From NCBI GenBank assembly GCA_937968015.1, contig CALBSO010000027.1, positions 1 to 33,492 of the forward strand: a stretch of DNA of 33,492 nt. The letters are read 5' to 3'. Below are positions 17,386-25,012 of this stretch, in pieces (position 1 is the stretch's first letter; each line of letters starts with the position of its first letter). The notes beneath the pieces are model-generated. The model was not told the DNA's origin. It ran no database searches and saw only the letters and a program-made list of their open reading frames with translations. The stretch is from an uncultured Thermomicrobia bacterium. GTDB taxonomy: Bacteria; Chloroflexota; Chloroflexia; Thermomicrobiales; JALYUS01. The position numbers and the translations under genes are program-made.

Positions 17386-18057
17386 ATGGCCGCCGCACTG
17401 AAAAAAGCGAAGAGTCTGTCTCGTCGGCAGGAGCAGATCCTCGATTTTATCGAGACCTTCCTCCATCAGAATGCCTACCCACCGACGATCCGCGAGATCC
17501 AGAAGGAACTGGACATCTCGTCCACGAGCGTCGTGGATTACAATCTCAACGCGCTGGAGGAGCGGGGCTACATCCGCCGCAACCGGCATATCTCGCGCGG
17601 GATCGAGATGTTCGGCTTCAGCGCCACGCAACCGAGCAATGTCGTCACCATCCCGGTCGTTGGCCGGATCGCCGCCGGTGAACCGATCGAGGTGCCGGAG
17701 GATTACGCCGCCGGTGAGTTCGCGGAATCGGTGACGATGCCGATGTCCATGCTCCCGAAGGCGACGGATGGCTTGTTCGCCTTGCGCGTGCGCGGTCATT
17801 CGATGGTGGACGCGCTCATCAATGACGGCGACCTCGTCATCCTCAAACCGCAATTGACGGCGGACAATGGCGACACCGTCGCGGTCTGGCTCAAGAACGA
17901 GCGCGAGACGACGCTCAAGCGGTTCTACCACGAGGGTACGCGCGTCCGCCTTCAGCCCGCAAATGTCACCATGCAGCCGATCTATACGGACGCGACGAAC
18001 GTCGCCGTACAGGGCAAACTCGTCGGCGTCATCCGTGCGGTGGAGAACCGGTTCTAA
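17386..18057 (+). CDS. lexA: LexA SOS repressor
   Basis: 223 residues. LexA represses DNA-damage genes and cuts itself when bound to RecA filaments. The N-terminal winged helix is at residues about 8-70 (YPPTIREIQKELDISSTSVV as recognition region). The cleavage site is A97-G98 (GRIAAGEP) and the Ser/Lys dyad is S139 (RGHSMVDALINDGD) and K178 (ETTLKRF), so it should be active. The ATG at 17386 has GGGAGGT upstream; the frame is open 14 codons earlier but without a ribosome site. It is monocistronic with its own operator-bearing promoter and a downstream hairpin. Confidence 0.97.
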   Translation: MAAALKKAKSLSRRQEQILDFIETFLHQNAYPPTIREIQKELDISSTSVVDYNLNALEERGYIRRNRHISRGIEMFGFSATQPSNVVTIPVVGRIAAGEPIEVPEDYAAGEFAESVTMPMSMLPKATDGLFALRVRGHSMVDALINDGDLVILKPQLTADNGDTVAVWLKNERETTLKRFYHEGTRVRLQPANVTMQPIYTDATNVAVQGKLVGVIRAVENRF

Positions 18058-18084
18058 TAACATCCGCGATTCCGTCTCTCCTCG

Positions 18085-18115
18085 ACGCCATCGGGCCGGA
18101 CACGCTCGATGGCGT
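18085..18115 (+). terminator. Hairpin downstream of lexA
   Basis: ACGCCATCG (18085-18093) pairs with CGATGGCGT (18107-18115) around a 13-base loop, followed by a short TTT. Located 28 bases after the lexA stop. Acceptable stem but a short T tract. Confidence 0.5.
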
Positions 18116-18194
18116 TTCCACGTCCAAAGAGCGGTGCATCCGGTTGCTTCCCTGGTTCTTTGATCGCGTACGAGTCGAATCACAGTGGTGGAAT

Positions 18195-18203
18195 TGGTAT
18201 CAT
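18195..18203 (+). promoter_or_regulatory. Extended -10 upstream of the lipoprotein gene
   Basis: TGGTATCAT is an extended -10 about 80 bases before the lipoprotein ATG; no clear -35. The same TGGTATCATC word recurs just before the downstream glycosyltransferase gene. Confidence 0.4.
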
Positions 18204-18281
18204 CCTCGCGCAATCGGGCCATCCACTCGACCGATCTCCGACGGTCTCTGTGAGTGGGGCAGTCGTCAGGGCGGAGCAGTC

Positions 18282-18839
18282 ATGCGGCGCGCGGCAATCA
18301 TTGCCCTCTTCGGGATGCTCGTCTCGCTGTTGTTCGCGTGCGCGAATGCCCCGCCGACCGCGACTGCCGTTGCACCACCGACCGCGACAGCGCTGCCAAC
18401 GGCGACAATCACGCCATTCGCCGGTGCGCGTGTGCCGACGCCCGCGTTCTATCCCACACCGACGACTGATCCGAGGGAGCCGCCGAAAGCGCCGGGCACG
18501 CTGCGGAACAGCAACTGGCCTTTTGGCACGCCTGCCGTCGCGACCTACGCCGCTCGGTCAAGCGTGGACGTGGATATCGGCGCGATCGTCCTCACCGTGC
18601 CGGTACCGGAAGGGGCGACGCTCACCTTCTATATCGCCGTCCCGCCCCAACGGGGGTATGCCGGTCGGGTCAGTTTTCCGGTCTCCCCGCGCGTGCAGGC
18701 GCTCCAACCAGGTGACGCAATTCGGATCGTCGGCGTCACGGCGGGCACGACTCGTGTGCCAGTGACGGAAGGCACGTATACGGTCCCCAACATCAACGGC
18801 CAGCGCTTCGCCCGTAACAACGATCCGCTCGCGGGTTGA
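18282..18839 (+). CDS. Putative lipoprotein of unknown function
   Basis: 185 residues. An N-terminal signal peptide (MRRAAIIALFGMLVSLLFAC) ends in a lipobox-like LFAC with Cys20, so it is probably lipid-anchored outside the membrane. A Thr/Pro/Ala-rich linker (about 22-75) follows, then a beta-rich domain of unknown family. GGAG lies about seven bases before this ATG; the frame is open upstream but without a start site. It precedes the glycosyltransferase genes and may share their transcript. Confidence 0.75.
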   Translation: MRRAAIIALFGMLVSLLFACANAPPTATAVAPPTATALPTATITPFAGARVPTPAFYPTPTTDPREPPKAPGTLRNSNWPFGTPAVATYAARSSVDVDIGAIVLTVPVPEGATLTFYIAVPPQRGYAGRVSFPVSPRVQALQPGDAIRIVGVTAGTTRVPVTEGTYTVPNINGQRFARNNDPLAG

Positions 18840-18870
18840 AAGAACTGCTGATACTGCTCAAAGGGTGGCG

Positions 18871-18879
18871 TGGTATCAT
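18871..18879 (+). promoter_or_regulatory. Extended -10 directly upstream of the glycosyltransferase ATG
   Basis: TGGTATCAT with TATCAT at 18874-18879. Transcription would begin about seven bases later, at or beside the ATG at 18887, which would give a leaderless mRNA. No good -35 is visible. Confidence 0.35.
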
Positions 18880-18886
18880 CCCCGGT

Positions 18887-20140
18887 ATGCTTGAGACGGT
18901 CGCGCCTGCTCCGCCGACGATGATTCCGCCCAGCCGCCACGGCGCGCGGCGGCGGATTGTCTTGCTCGGCGGTTTCGGTATGCAGCCGAAGGCGACGATG
19001 ACCTATCGGGCGCTGCCACTGGGCCGGGAACTCGCCACGCGCGGGCACGCGGTGACACTCATCGTCCCGCCCTGGGATCATCCCGAGGACGCAGGGCGAT
19101 CATGGGATGATCACGGCGTGCGCGTCGTCAACATCGGGTTGTCGTCGCGCATTCGCACACCGGGTATCGTAACCGCGCTACGAAGGGCGGTGTTTGCAGC
19201 GCGGCCTGACATCGTCCACATCTTCAAGCCGAAGGGGTATTCCGGCTTGGTCATGCCTCTTCTCAGGGGTACTCCCGTCGTCCTCGATACCGATGACTGG
19301 GAAGGCACGGGCGGCTGGAACGAACGTGGCCCGTATTCCGCCGCGCAGCAACGCCTGTTCACGTGGCAGGAGCGGCATCTTCCACGCCGCGCCGCGCATG
19401 TCACCGTCGCGAGCAGGACGCTCGAAACGCAGCAATGGGGGCTGGGCATCCCGCCGGAACGCGTCACGTATCTTCCAAACGCGCTCGACCACGTGCGCTA
19501 CGCGGCGTGGCCGGATCAAGACACGATCGCGCAACACGCCGCACAGATTCGTCTGCGACTCGGTCTTGATGGCCCGACCGTCTTGCTCTACACCCGCTTT
19601 GTGGAGTTTGCGCCAGAGGTAGTCGCGTCGCTCTTCGGGATGATTCGTGAGAGGATTCTGACAGCGCGTTTACTCGTCGTCGGCGGTGGTCTGCAGAGTG
19701 AGGATGCGCATGCACGGCGCGCGCTGGCGGAACACGGTGACGCGGTGATTTTCGCGGGTTTCGTCCCCTTCGCGGCGGTTCCCGCATACATCCGTGCAGC
19801 GAACATCGCGGTGATCCCCTTCGCGGATACACTCATTAACCGTGCGAAGTCGTCGGTCAAGACGCTCGATCTCCTCGCGGCCGGGCAGGCCCTCGTCGCG
19901 ACCGCCGTCGGTGAAAATGCCAGCGTCATCCACCACAATGAGACCGGCCTGCTCGTCCCTCCGGGCGATACTGCTGCGCTCGCGAAGGCGGTGACGAGCC
20001 TGCTTGCGGACCCGAAACGCGCGCGTCTGCTCGGAGGCGCCGCGCGGAAACGGGCATGGCAGGAGCAGACGTGGGCCACACAAGGAGAGACGGTCGAGGC
20101 GATCTACCATCGCGTCTTGACCCGGAGCGTCGCGAAGTGA
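18887..20140 (+). CDS. GT4-like glycosyltransferase
   Basis: 417 residues with the GT-B fold of glycosyltransferase family 4: N-terminal RIVLLGGFGMQPKATMTYRALPLGRELATRGH, an inter-domain strand, then a nucleotide-sugar-binding half with TVLLYTRFVEFAPEVVASLF, LLVVGGGLQ, VIFAGFVPFAAVPAYIRAAN and the C-terminal SSVKTLDLLAAGQALVATAVGENASVI, where the usual ExxxxxxxE motif is only partly kept. Donor and acceptor are unknown; surface glycan or glycolipid synthesis is likely from the neighbouring membrane glycosyltransferase-like gene. The start is uncertain: ATG 18887 (no good ribosome site, possible leaderless start), a TTG at 18836 overlapping the lipoprotein stop, or ATG 18920. Confidence 0.85.
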   Translation: MLETVAPAPPTMIPPSRHGARRRIVLLGGFGMQPKATMTYRALPLGRELATRGHAVTLIVPPWDHPEDAGRSWDDHGVRVVNIGLSSRIRTPGIVTALRRAVFAARPDIVHIFKPKGYSGLVMPLLRGTPVVLDTDDWEGTGGWNERGPYSAAQQRLFTWQERHLPRRAAHVTVASRTLETQQWGLGIPPERVTYLPNALDHVRYAAWPDQDTIAQHAAQIRLRLGLDGPTVLLYTRFVEFAPEVVASLFGMIRERILTARLLVVGGGLQSEDAHARRALAEHGDAVIFAGFVPFAAVPAYIRAANIAVIPFADTLINRAKSSVKTLDLLAAGQALVATAVGENASVIHHNETGLLVPPGDTAALAKAVTSLLADPKRARLLGGAARKRAWQEQTWATQGETVEAIYHRVLTRSVAK

Positions 20141-21627
20141 GCACGCTCGCTCGCCCCGAAACGCGCGGGCGGCTCCGTCTCGCGGCATTCACGGATCAAC
20201 AGATTGCTATTGCCGTCTTCGGCATCGCCTTGCTGATCTTCGCTGCCTGCATCCCGCGCATCACGACACGCCTCGATCCCGTGACGGGCGACGAACCGTT
20301 CTACTTGATGACTGCCTATTCCATACTCCATGACCATGATATTGATGAGACCAACAACTTCGCGGAGAGAGATTGGCTCCGGTTCTACCCGTCGTATCCG
20401 TTGCCGCGCGATTGGCAAGGCTGGCCGAATATCTCACCGAATTTGCCGCCGCACGCCTCCAAGACCTTTCGTGTTGGTCTCTACTCAAAACATGGGCTTG
20501 GCATCCCCGTCCTGATTCTCATACCGTTCGCGCTGCACGGGCGGACGGGCGTGGTGCTGCTATATAACCTGATGGCGGCGGGCGTCGCGGCGAACATCTA
20601 CCTTCTCGCCCGCAGTGTCGCCGCGCGACGCCGGGCGCTCATCGTCACAGCGATTCTCATGGCGAGCGTGCCGCTGGCGACGTATGCGTTCCTGATCTTC
20701 CCGGAGATGCCCGCCGCGCTGATGCTCATCTATGCGGTCCGCCGCCTGCTCGCGCCCGTCAATGCACCATGGCAATGGGCACTCGTCGGCCTCAGTGTCG
20801 GCTATCTGCCCTGGCTGCACGCGCGCTTCGTCCCCGTCGTCGCGGGGCTGGCAATCCTCTTCGCGTGGCGACATCTCCGCGCGGCGTGGAAACCGGGATT
20901 GGTCGCTATCGTACCTGCGGGGGTGCTGCTCGGTTTGTTCGAACTCTACTCGCTCGTCTTTTATCACTATCCGGTCCCGAACCGGCGGGATCACGCGGGC
21001 TTCTCGTCGGCAGTCGGCACGATGAATGGCTTCTTCGGCTCGCTCCTCGACGCGCAATGGGGATTATTCATCGTCGCCCCTATCTATATACTGGCAGCGG
21101 CGTCACTCGTGCGATATGCGTGCGCGCATCCTCGAAACGGTATTGCTCTCCTGCTCGTGCTCGTGCCATACGCGGTTATTATCAGCGCGTACATCGTCTG
21201 GTGGGGCGAATGGGGCCCGGCGGCGCGCTACTGGACGGCGGCGCTTCCCCTGCTCGCGCTGCCCCTCACCTGGTGGTGGGAAGCGGCCGCACAGGCGCAT
21301 CCGCGCGGCGCGGCATGGCTCCTCGGTGTCGTAAGCGCGTGGGGCTTCGTCTGGACGGCGGGGTGGCTGCGCCAGCCGCAATGGCTGTACAACCAGCCGG
21401 ACGGGCACAACAACCTCCTGACGCACTGGCTCGGCGGCTTCGGCGCGCATCTGGCGGCGCTCCTGCCCGTGTATCAGTTTTACGCGGCGTCACCAGTCGG
21501 CACGCGCGTCGTGTGGGGGATCGTAGCGGTTTTGCTCGGCACCGCCGCCGCCAGCCAGATGACGCTGCTCACCTTCCCCGCGCGCGACGAGACGCCGAAC
21601 GAGCAGGAGCCGTCCGGTGCGGATTGA
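20137..21627 (+). CDS. Multi-spanning glycosyltransferase-like membrane protein (GT39/PMT-like)
   Basis: 496 residues with about ten hydrophobic helices starting at IAIAVFGIALLIFAACI. The first extracytoplasmic loop carries DPVTGDEPFYLM, matching the acidic motif of polyprenyl-phosphate-dependent GT-C enzymes (PMT/GT39/GT83). These move sugars from a lipid carrier to an acceptor outside the membrane. GTG 20137 overlaps the stop of the upstream glycosyltransferase by four bases, with GGAG nine bases before it, indicating coupled translation. Substrate unknown. C-terminal part ends in a short polar tail. Confidence 0.82.
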   Translation: MSTLARPETRGRLRLAAFTDQQIAIAVFGIALLIFAACIPRITTRLDPVTGDEPFYLMTAYSILHDHDIDETNNFAERDWLRFYPSYPLPRDWQGWPNISPNLPPHASKTFRVGLYSKHGLGIPVLILIPFALHGRTGVVLLYNLMAAGVAANIYLLARSVAARRRALIVTAILMASVPLATYAFLIFPEMPAALMLIYAVRRLLAPVNAPWQWALVGLSVGYLPWLHARFVPVVAGLAILFAWRHLRAAWKPGLVAIVPAGVLLGLFELYSLVFYHYPVPNRRDHAGFSSAVGTMNGFFGSLLDAQWGLFIVAPIYILAAASLVRYACAHPRNGIALLLVLVPYAVIISAYIVWWGEWGPAARYWTAALPLLALPLTWWWEAAAQAHPRGAAWLLGVVSAWGFVWTAGWLRQPQWLYNQPDGHNNLLTHWLGGFGAHLAALLPVYQFYAASPVGTRVVWGIVAVLLGTAAASQMTLLTFPARDETPNEQEPSGAD

Positions 21628-21751
21628 CACCACGCCCGTCGCCAACCTCACACCCGCCGACCGCGACGCCGCGCTGCTGGAAGGAACGATCAATCTCTGT
21701 GGGTATCCGTGGTACGACCGCATGACCCACGACTGGAGCGATGAACGGTGA
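21617..21751 (+). CDS. Small 44-residue protein bridging two genes
   Basis: GTG 21617 to TGA 21751 encodes 44 residues beginning MRIDTTPVANLTPADRDA and ending YDRMTHDWSDER. AGGAG at 21605-21609 lies seven bases before the GTG. The start overlaps the end of the membrane protein gene and its stop overlaps the GTG of the next gene by four bases, exactly filling the gap between them. I recognise no family. Acidic, with several aromatic residues (GYPWYDR). Coding status rests on the ribosome site and the overlaps. Confidence 0.55.
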   Translation: MRIDTTPVANLTPADRDAALLEGTINLCGYPWYDRMTHDWSDER

Positions 21752-22512
21752 CAGACACTTCCCCGCGTGAGGCGGCGGCGCTCGATGCCGCGCGCCGCGC
21801 CCTTGACATGCTCTCCTTCGATCTCGCGCGCCACGAAACCACATCGTGGCGATGCCGCGACGCGGCGCGGGCCTATCTCGCTGCCGGCTTTCCGGTCGAA
21901 CGGATCGGGCCATACCTCGAGCGCGCCTTTCAACGCGGCCTCCATGACCGCGTGCATTCCTACGAAGCGCTTCCCGACGAGTACGTTGGCAACAACGCGG
22001 ATCTGATCGCGGATGCCTACCTCGCGGGCGGCGACGTGACGAAAAAACTCGACACGCTTGCGCAGGTGCTCGACGCGGTGGTCAAGCAGAAGGGCAACAC
22101 CCTCACCCACCGGGTGCAGTACGCGCTGGCGCTCTGGGGTGCGAGCCGCGCCAATGATGCGCGCGTGCGGAGACTGCTCGCTCCTGTCAAGTCCGCTTCG
22201 CTGGAGATCGTCGCCACCCTCGATACGCAGTACCCGAAGGCGCGCTTTGTGCTGGCAGTCGTCGAGGATGATCGGGCGGAGGCGCTGCGCTGGCTGACGG
22301 AATACGATGCGCTGCTGCCAACTGAGAATAATCCGGCCTATCGCCGCGTCCATCTCATCACGCTTACCTTCTGGCTCATCGCGCGGGATCGCTACAATCT
22401 GACGCTACCGACCGGTTGTCTGCACGGTTTGCCTGATTCGCTGCGGAGCGCGCCGATTGACAGTGCGGCGATTCATCCCATGGAAACGCCCGCGCTGATC
22501 GAACCCGGTTGA
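21748..22512 (+). CDS. Hypothetical protein, alpha-helical
   Basis: 254 residues of unknown function. It looks mainly alpha-helical with Ala-rich amphipathic segments (ALDAARRALDMLSFDLARHE, ADAYLAGGDVTKKLDTLAQVLDAVV) and has no signal peptide or membrane helix. GTG 21748 overlaps the preceding small ORF by four bases and has GGAG about nine bases upstream, so it belongs to the coupled glycosyltransferase run. It may assist that pathway, but nothing in the sequence identifies a reaction. Confidence 0.75.
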   Translation: MTDTSPREAAALDAARRALDMLSFDLARHETTSWRCRDAARAYLAAGFPVERIGPYLERAFQRGLHDRVHSYEALPDEYVGNNADLIADAYLAGGDVTKKLDTLAQVLDAVVKQKGNTLTHRVQYALALWGASRANDARVRRLLAPVKSASLEIVATLDTQYPKARFVLAVVEDDRAEALRWLTEYDALLPTENNPAYRRVHLITLTFWLIARDRYNLTLPTGCLHGLPDSLRSAPIDSAAIHPMETPALIEPG

Positions 22513-22578
22513 CGCTCCGGCCAATCTGCAACCATACTGCACTGAACGGGGTCGGGTTGGGTATCCGCGGAGGGGTGC

Positions 22579-23160
22579 ATGCATAGTGTGTTGGGGATGG
22601 CGCTGGCGGCGGCGGCGGGGTGGAACGCATTTCTGCCGCTCCTCGCGCTGGCCTTCGCGCACCGGCTCAGCGGCCGCATTCCCATCGGATCGCCCTACAC
22701 CTTCCTTTCCAGTAACGGCGGTATTCTGGCGCTCCTGCTCCTGCTCCCCATCGAACTCTTCGGCGACAAAGCGCCCAGTATTGAGCGAGTCAATGATCGC
22801 CTCGGTCTGATCTACCGGCCGGTCGCGGGCGCGCTGATGATGCTGGCGACGACGAAGGGGACGGGATTGCCCGCCGTTCTCGCGGCGGTCATCGGCGCTG
22901 CGCTCGCGCTTGGTATGCATCTGCTGAAGGTGCGCTATCGCCGCCCCCTCAGTGGCATCCTCGGTGGCATTCCGACGCCGGTCGCCTCCGCGGGAGAAGA
23001 CTTCTTCGTGGCGATGGGCGCGATCCTCGCCCTGCTCTTGCCAATCGCCGGGGGTATCGTCATGCTGCTTGCGGCACTCCTCGTGTGGTGGATTGGCAAT
23101 GTTGTTCAGCGGAAGGTACGGCGCGACGCGGCGGCGATCGCGCCCGCGCCGCAGACTTGA
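22579..23160 (+). CDS. DUF4126 family membrane protein
   Basis: 193 residues with several hydrophobic helices (AFLPLLALAFAHRL, GILALLLLLPIELFGDKAP, LALGMHLLKVRY, AILALLLPIAGGIVMLLAAL), matching the DUF4126 pattern, whose function is unknown. GGAGGGG lies three bases before ATG 22579, closer than usual, so a start a few codons downstream (GTG 22588 or ATG 22597) is possible. Its stop lies inside the promoter of the following dnaJ-like gene. Confidence 0.82.
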   Translation: MHSVLGMALAAAAGWNAFLPLLALAFAHRLSGRIPIGSPYTFLSSNGGILALLLLLPIELFGDKAPSIERVNDRLGLIYRPVAGALMMLATTKGTGLPAVLAAVIGAALALGMHLLKVRYRRPLSGILGGIPTPVASAGEDFFVAMGAILALLLPIAGGIVMLLAALLVWWIGNVVQRKVRRDAAAIAPAPQT

Positions 23161-23185
23161 CATAAGACGACTCAAGTTGTATTCT
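23156..23185 (+). promoter_or_regulatory. Heat-shock-type promoter with HAIR-like operator
   Basis: TTGACA (23157-23162), 17-base spacer and TATTCT (23180-23185) form a near-consensus promoter. CTTGACA-N7-ACTCAAG at 23156-23176 overlaps the -35 and spacer. The HspR operator HAIR has the form CTTGAGT-N7-ACTCAAG, so the right arm is exact and the left arm matches in five of seven. Confidence 0.75.
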
Positions 23186-23255
23186 ATCCTTAGACTAATC
23201 ATGACGCGTCGTGCGTCGCGTGTCGGCGCGTCAGGAAGGGGCACGGATCAGGGCG

Positions 23256-24251
23256 ATGGAGTTTCAGGATTATTACGCGGTGCTGGGCATTCCCCGAACC
23301 GCCGACGAAAAACAGATCAAGAGCGCCTATCGCAAACTTGCCCGGAAATACCACCCGGACGTCAATAAAGACACCGGTGCGGAGGAGCAGTTTAAACGCG
23401 TCAGTGAGGCGTACGACGTGCTCTCCGACACCGAAAAGCGGGCGCAATACGACAAATACGGCCAGGCATGGCAGCAATATCAGCGCAACGGCGGCCAAGG
23501 TGCGGCGGGCCAGAATGCGGACGATTTTGCGCGCTGGTTCACCTCGCAGCAGGGCGGCGCGCGGCGCGACGGGTTTCCCGGCAGTTTCCGCACCGAGTAT
23601 ACGTCCACGGATGGCGGCGCTGGCTTCTCAGATTTCTTTGAGACGCTGTTTGGCCGCGCGAGCGGCCGGGAACGGGGCGGCACCGCGACGCACGCGCCGC
23701 CGCGTACCCGCAAAGGGCGCGATATTCTCGCGGAGTTGGAAGTCTCATTCGCGGATGCCTATACCGGCGGCGAGCGACAGATCTCCTTCGACATGAACCG
23801 CGCTGAGCCGATGACCGTCACGATCCCCGTCGGTGCGGACGATGGCCAGCGGCTGCGCTTCGCCGGTAAAGGGCACCCCGGATCAAACGGCGGCGCGGCG
23901 GGTGATCTCGTCCTCGAACTGCGCGTGCTGCCCGATGCCCGATTCACACGCGACGAAACGACGCCGACGACGCTCCGCACGACCGTTGATGTGCCGCTGT
24001 ATACAGCCATTCTCGGCGGCGAGGTAGTCGTGCCAACGCCGGACGGCAAGCGATTATTCGTCAAGGTGCCACCGGAGACGCAGAACGGGCGGCAAATTCG
24101 CCTCGCGAACAAAGGCATGCCGCTCGTTGTCGGACAAGGGGAGAAGCGGGGCGATCTCTTCGTCGCGCTCCGCGTGCTACTTCCGGCGCATCTGTCGGAG
24201 GACGAGAAGCGACTGTTCGAGGAACTGCGGGCGCTCCGACCGAACGGCTAA
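23256..24251 (+). CDS. CbpA/DnaJ-type co-chaperone (type II)
   Basis: 331 residues. The J domain (residues 1-70) has the HPD motif at 33-35 (KYHPDVNKD), needed to stimulate DnaK ATPase. A Gly/Gln-rich linker (about 75-145) follows, then a DnaJ C-terminal substrate-binding region (ILAELEVSFADAYTGGERQI, VPLYTAILGGEVVVPTPDG). The Cys-rich zinc-finger of classical DnaJ is absent, so it is a CbpA or DnaJ2-like protein. The frame is open 15 codons upstream; ATG 23256 begins the J domain. No dnaK or grpE is adjacent; the HAIR-like promoter suggests heat-shock control. Confidence 0.93.
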   Translation: MEFQDYYAVLGIPRTADEKQIKSAYRKLARKYHPDVNKDTGAEEQFKRVSEAYDVLSDTEKRAQYDKYGQAWQQYQRNGGQGAAGQNADDFARWFTSQQGGARRDGFPGSFRTEYTSTDGGAGFSDFFETLFGRASGRERGGTATHAPPRTRKGRDILAELEVSFADAYTGGERQISFDMNRAEPMTVTIPVGADDGQRLRFAGKGHPGSNGGAAGDLVLELRVLPDARFTRDETTPTTLRTTVDVPLYTAILGGEVVVPTPDGKRLFVKVPPETQNGRQIRLANKGMPLVVGQGEKRGDLFVALRVLLPAHLSEDEKRLFEELRALRPNG

Positions 24252-24304
24252 GCGCCGCGAGTGACTGGCGGTGTGATTATCACGAACTCGTCGTCGCGCC
24301 TCGA

Positions 24305-25012
24305 ATGCGCGGCAACCGCCCTGCCCATGGCAGTGACAGCCGCCCCCACGGGATCCGTCCAACCGTGACCAGAATTGCGGACGACCGAGCACGACGCGAT
24401 GCCGCCTTCGCCGCGCTCGTGACGACCGTTGCGGCCTGCCGACATTGCCCGGCGATGGAGGGGCGGCGGCGCGTCCTGACGACCGCGAACGGCGACATTG
24501 ACGCCCCGGTCATGTTCATCGCGGAAGCGCCGGGGCGTGGCGGCGCGGAACGCACGGGCGTGCCGTTTTCGGGAGACTTCTCGGGGCGGACATTCGAACG
24601 ACTGCTCAGCGAGGCGGGATGGACGCGCGACGACATCTTCATCACCAACGCCGCGCTCTGTAACCCGCAAGGCCCGACGGGTGCGAACCGACCCCCAAGC
24701 CGTCAGGAACTCGCCAACTGTATCGGTCATCTTCGTGCGACGCTGACCATCGTGGACCCGCCCGTCGTCGTGACGCTCGGCGCCGTTGCGCTCGCGGCAG
24801 TGGGCCGCATCGAGCCGCACGGATTGAAAGTGACGGAGGCGCGCGGAACGCCACATTCATGGTACGGCCGCACGCTCGTCCCGCTCTTGCATCCATCGCC
24901 CAAGGTGTTGGCGTGGTTTCCTTATGAGCGGATGGCGGAGGATTTTCGCGTGCTGCGCGTCCTTGCGGATGTGGCGATCACCCTCAACCCACCTTCACAC
25001 GGTAACTCGTAA
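24305..25012 (+). CDS. Fe-S uracil-DNA glycosylase (family 4/5-like)
   Basis: 235 residues; removes uracil from DNA to start base excision repair. Motif A region is AEAPGRGGAERTGVPFSGDFSGRTFE, the FITNAALCNP segment follows, and the C-terminal motif is LLHPSP. Four Cys (45, 48, 119, 139; C-X2-C, then C-X19-C) fit the [4Fe-4S] cluster of these families. The exact family is unclear because motif A mixes features of families 4 and 5. The start is uncertain: ATG 24305 or GTG 24365, neither with a good ribosome site. The last 29 bases overlap the end of the convergent protease gene. Confidence 0.88.
   Translation: MRGNRPAHGSDSRPHGIRPTVTRIADDRARRDAAFAALVTTVAACRHCPAMEGRRRVLTTANGDIDAPVMFIAEAPGRGGAERTGVPFSGDFSGRTFERLLSEAGWTRDDIFITNAALCNPQGPTGANRPPSRQELANCIGHLRATLTIVDPPVVVTLGAVALAAVGRIEPHGLKVTEARGTPHSWYGRTLVPLLHPSPKVLAWFPYERMAEDFRVLRVLADVAITLNPPSHGNS

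Noticed and set aside
24273..24283. Palindrome GTGATTATCAC upstream of the glycosylase gene
   Set aside because: Only 11 bases; could be an operator, but nothing links it to a regulator and such short palindromes arise by chance.
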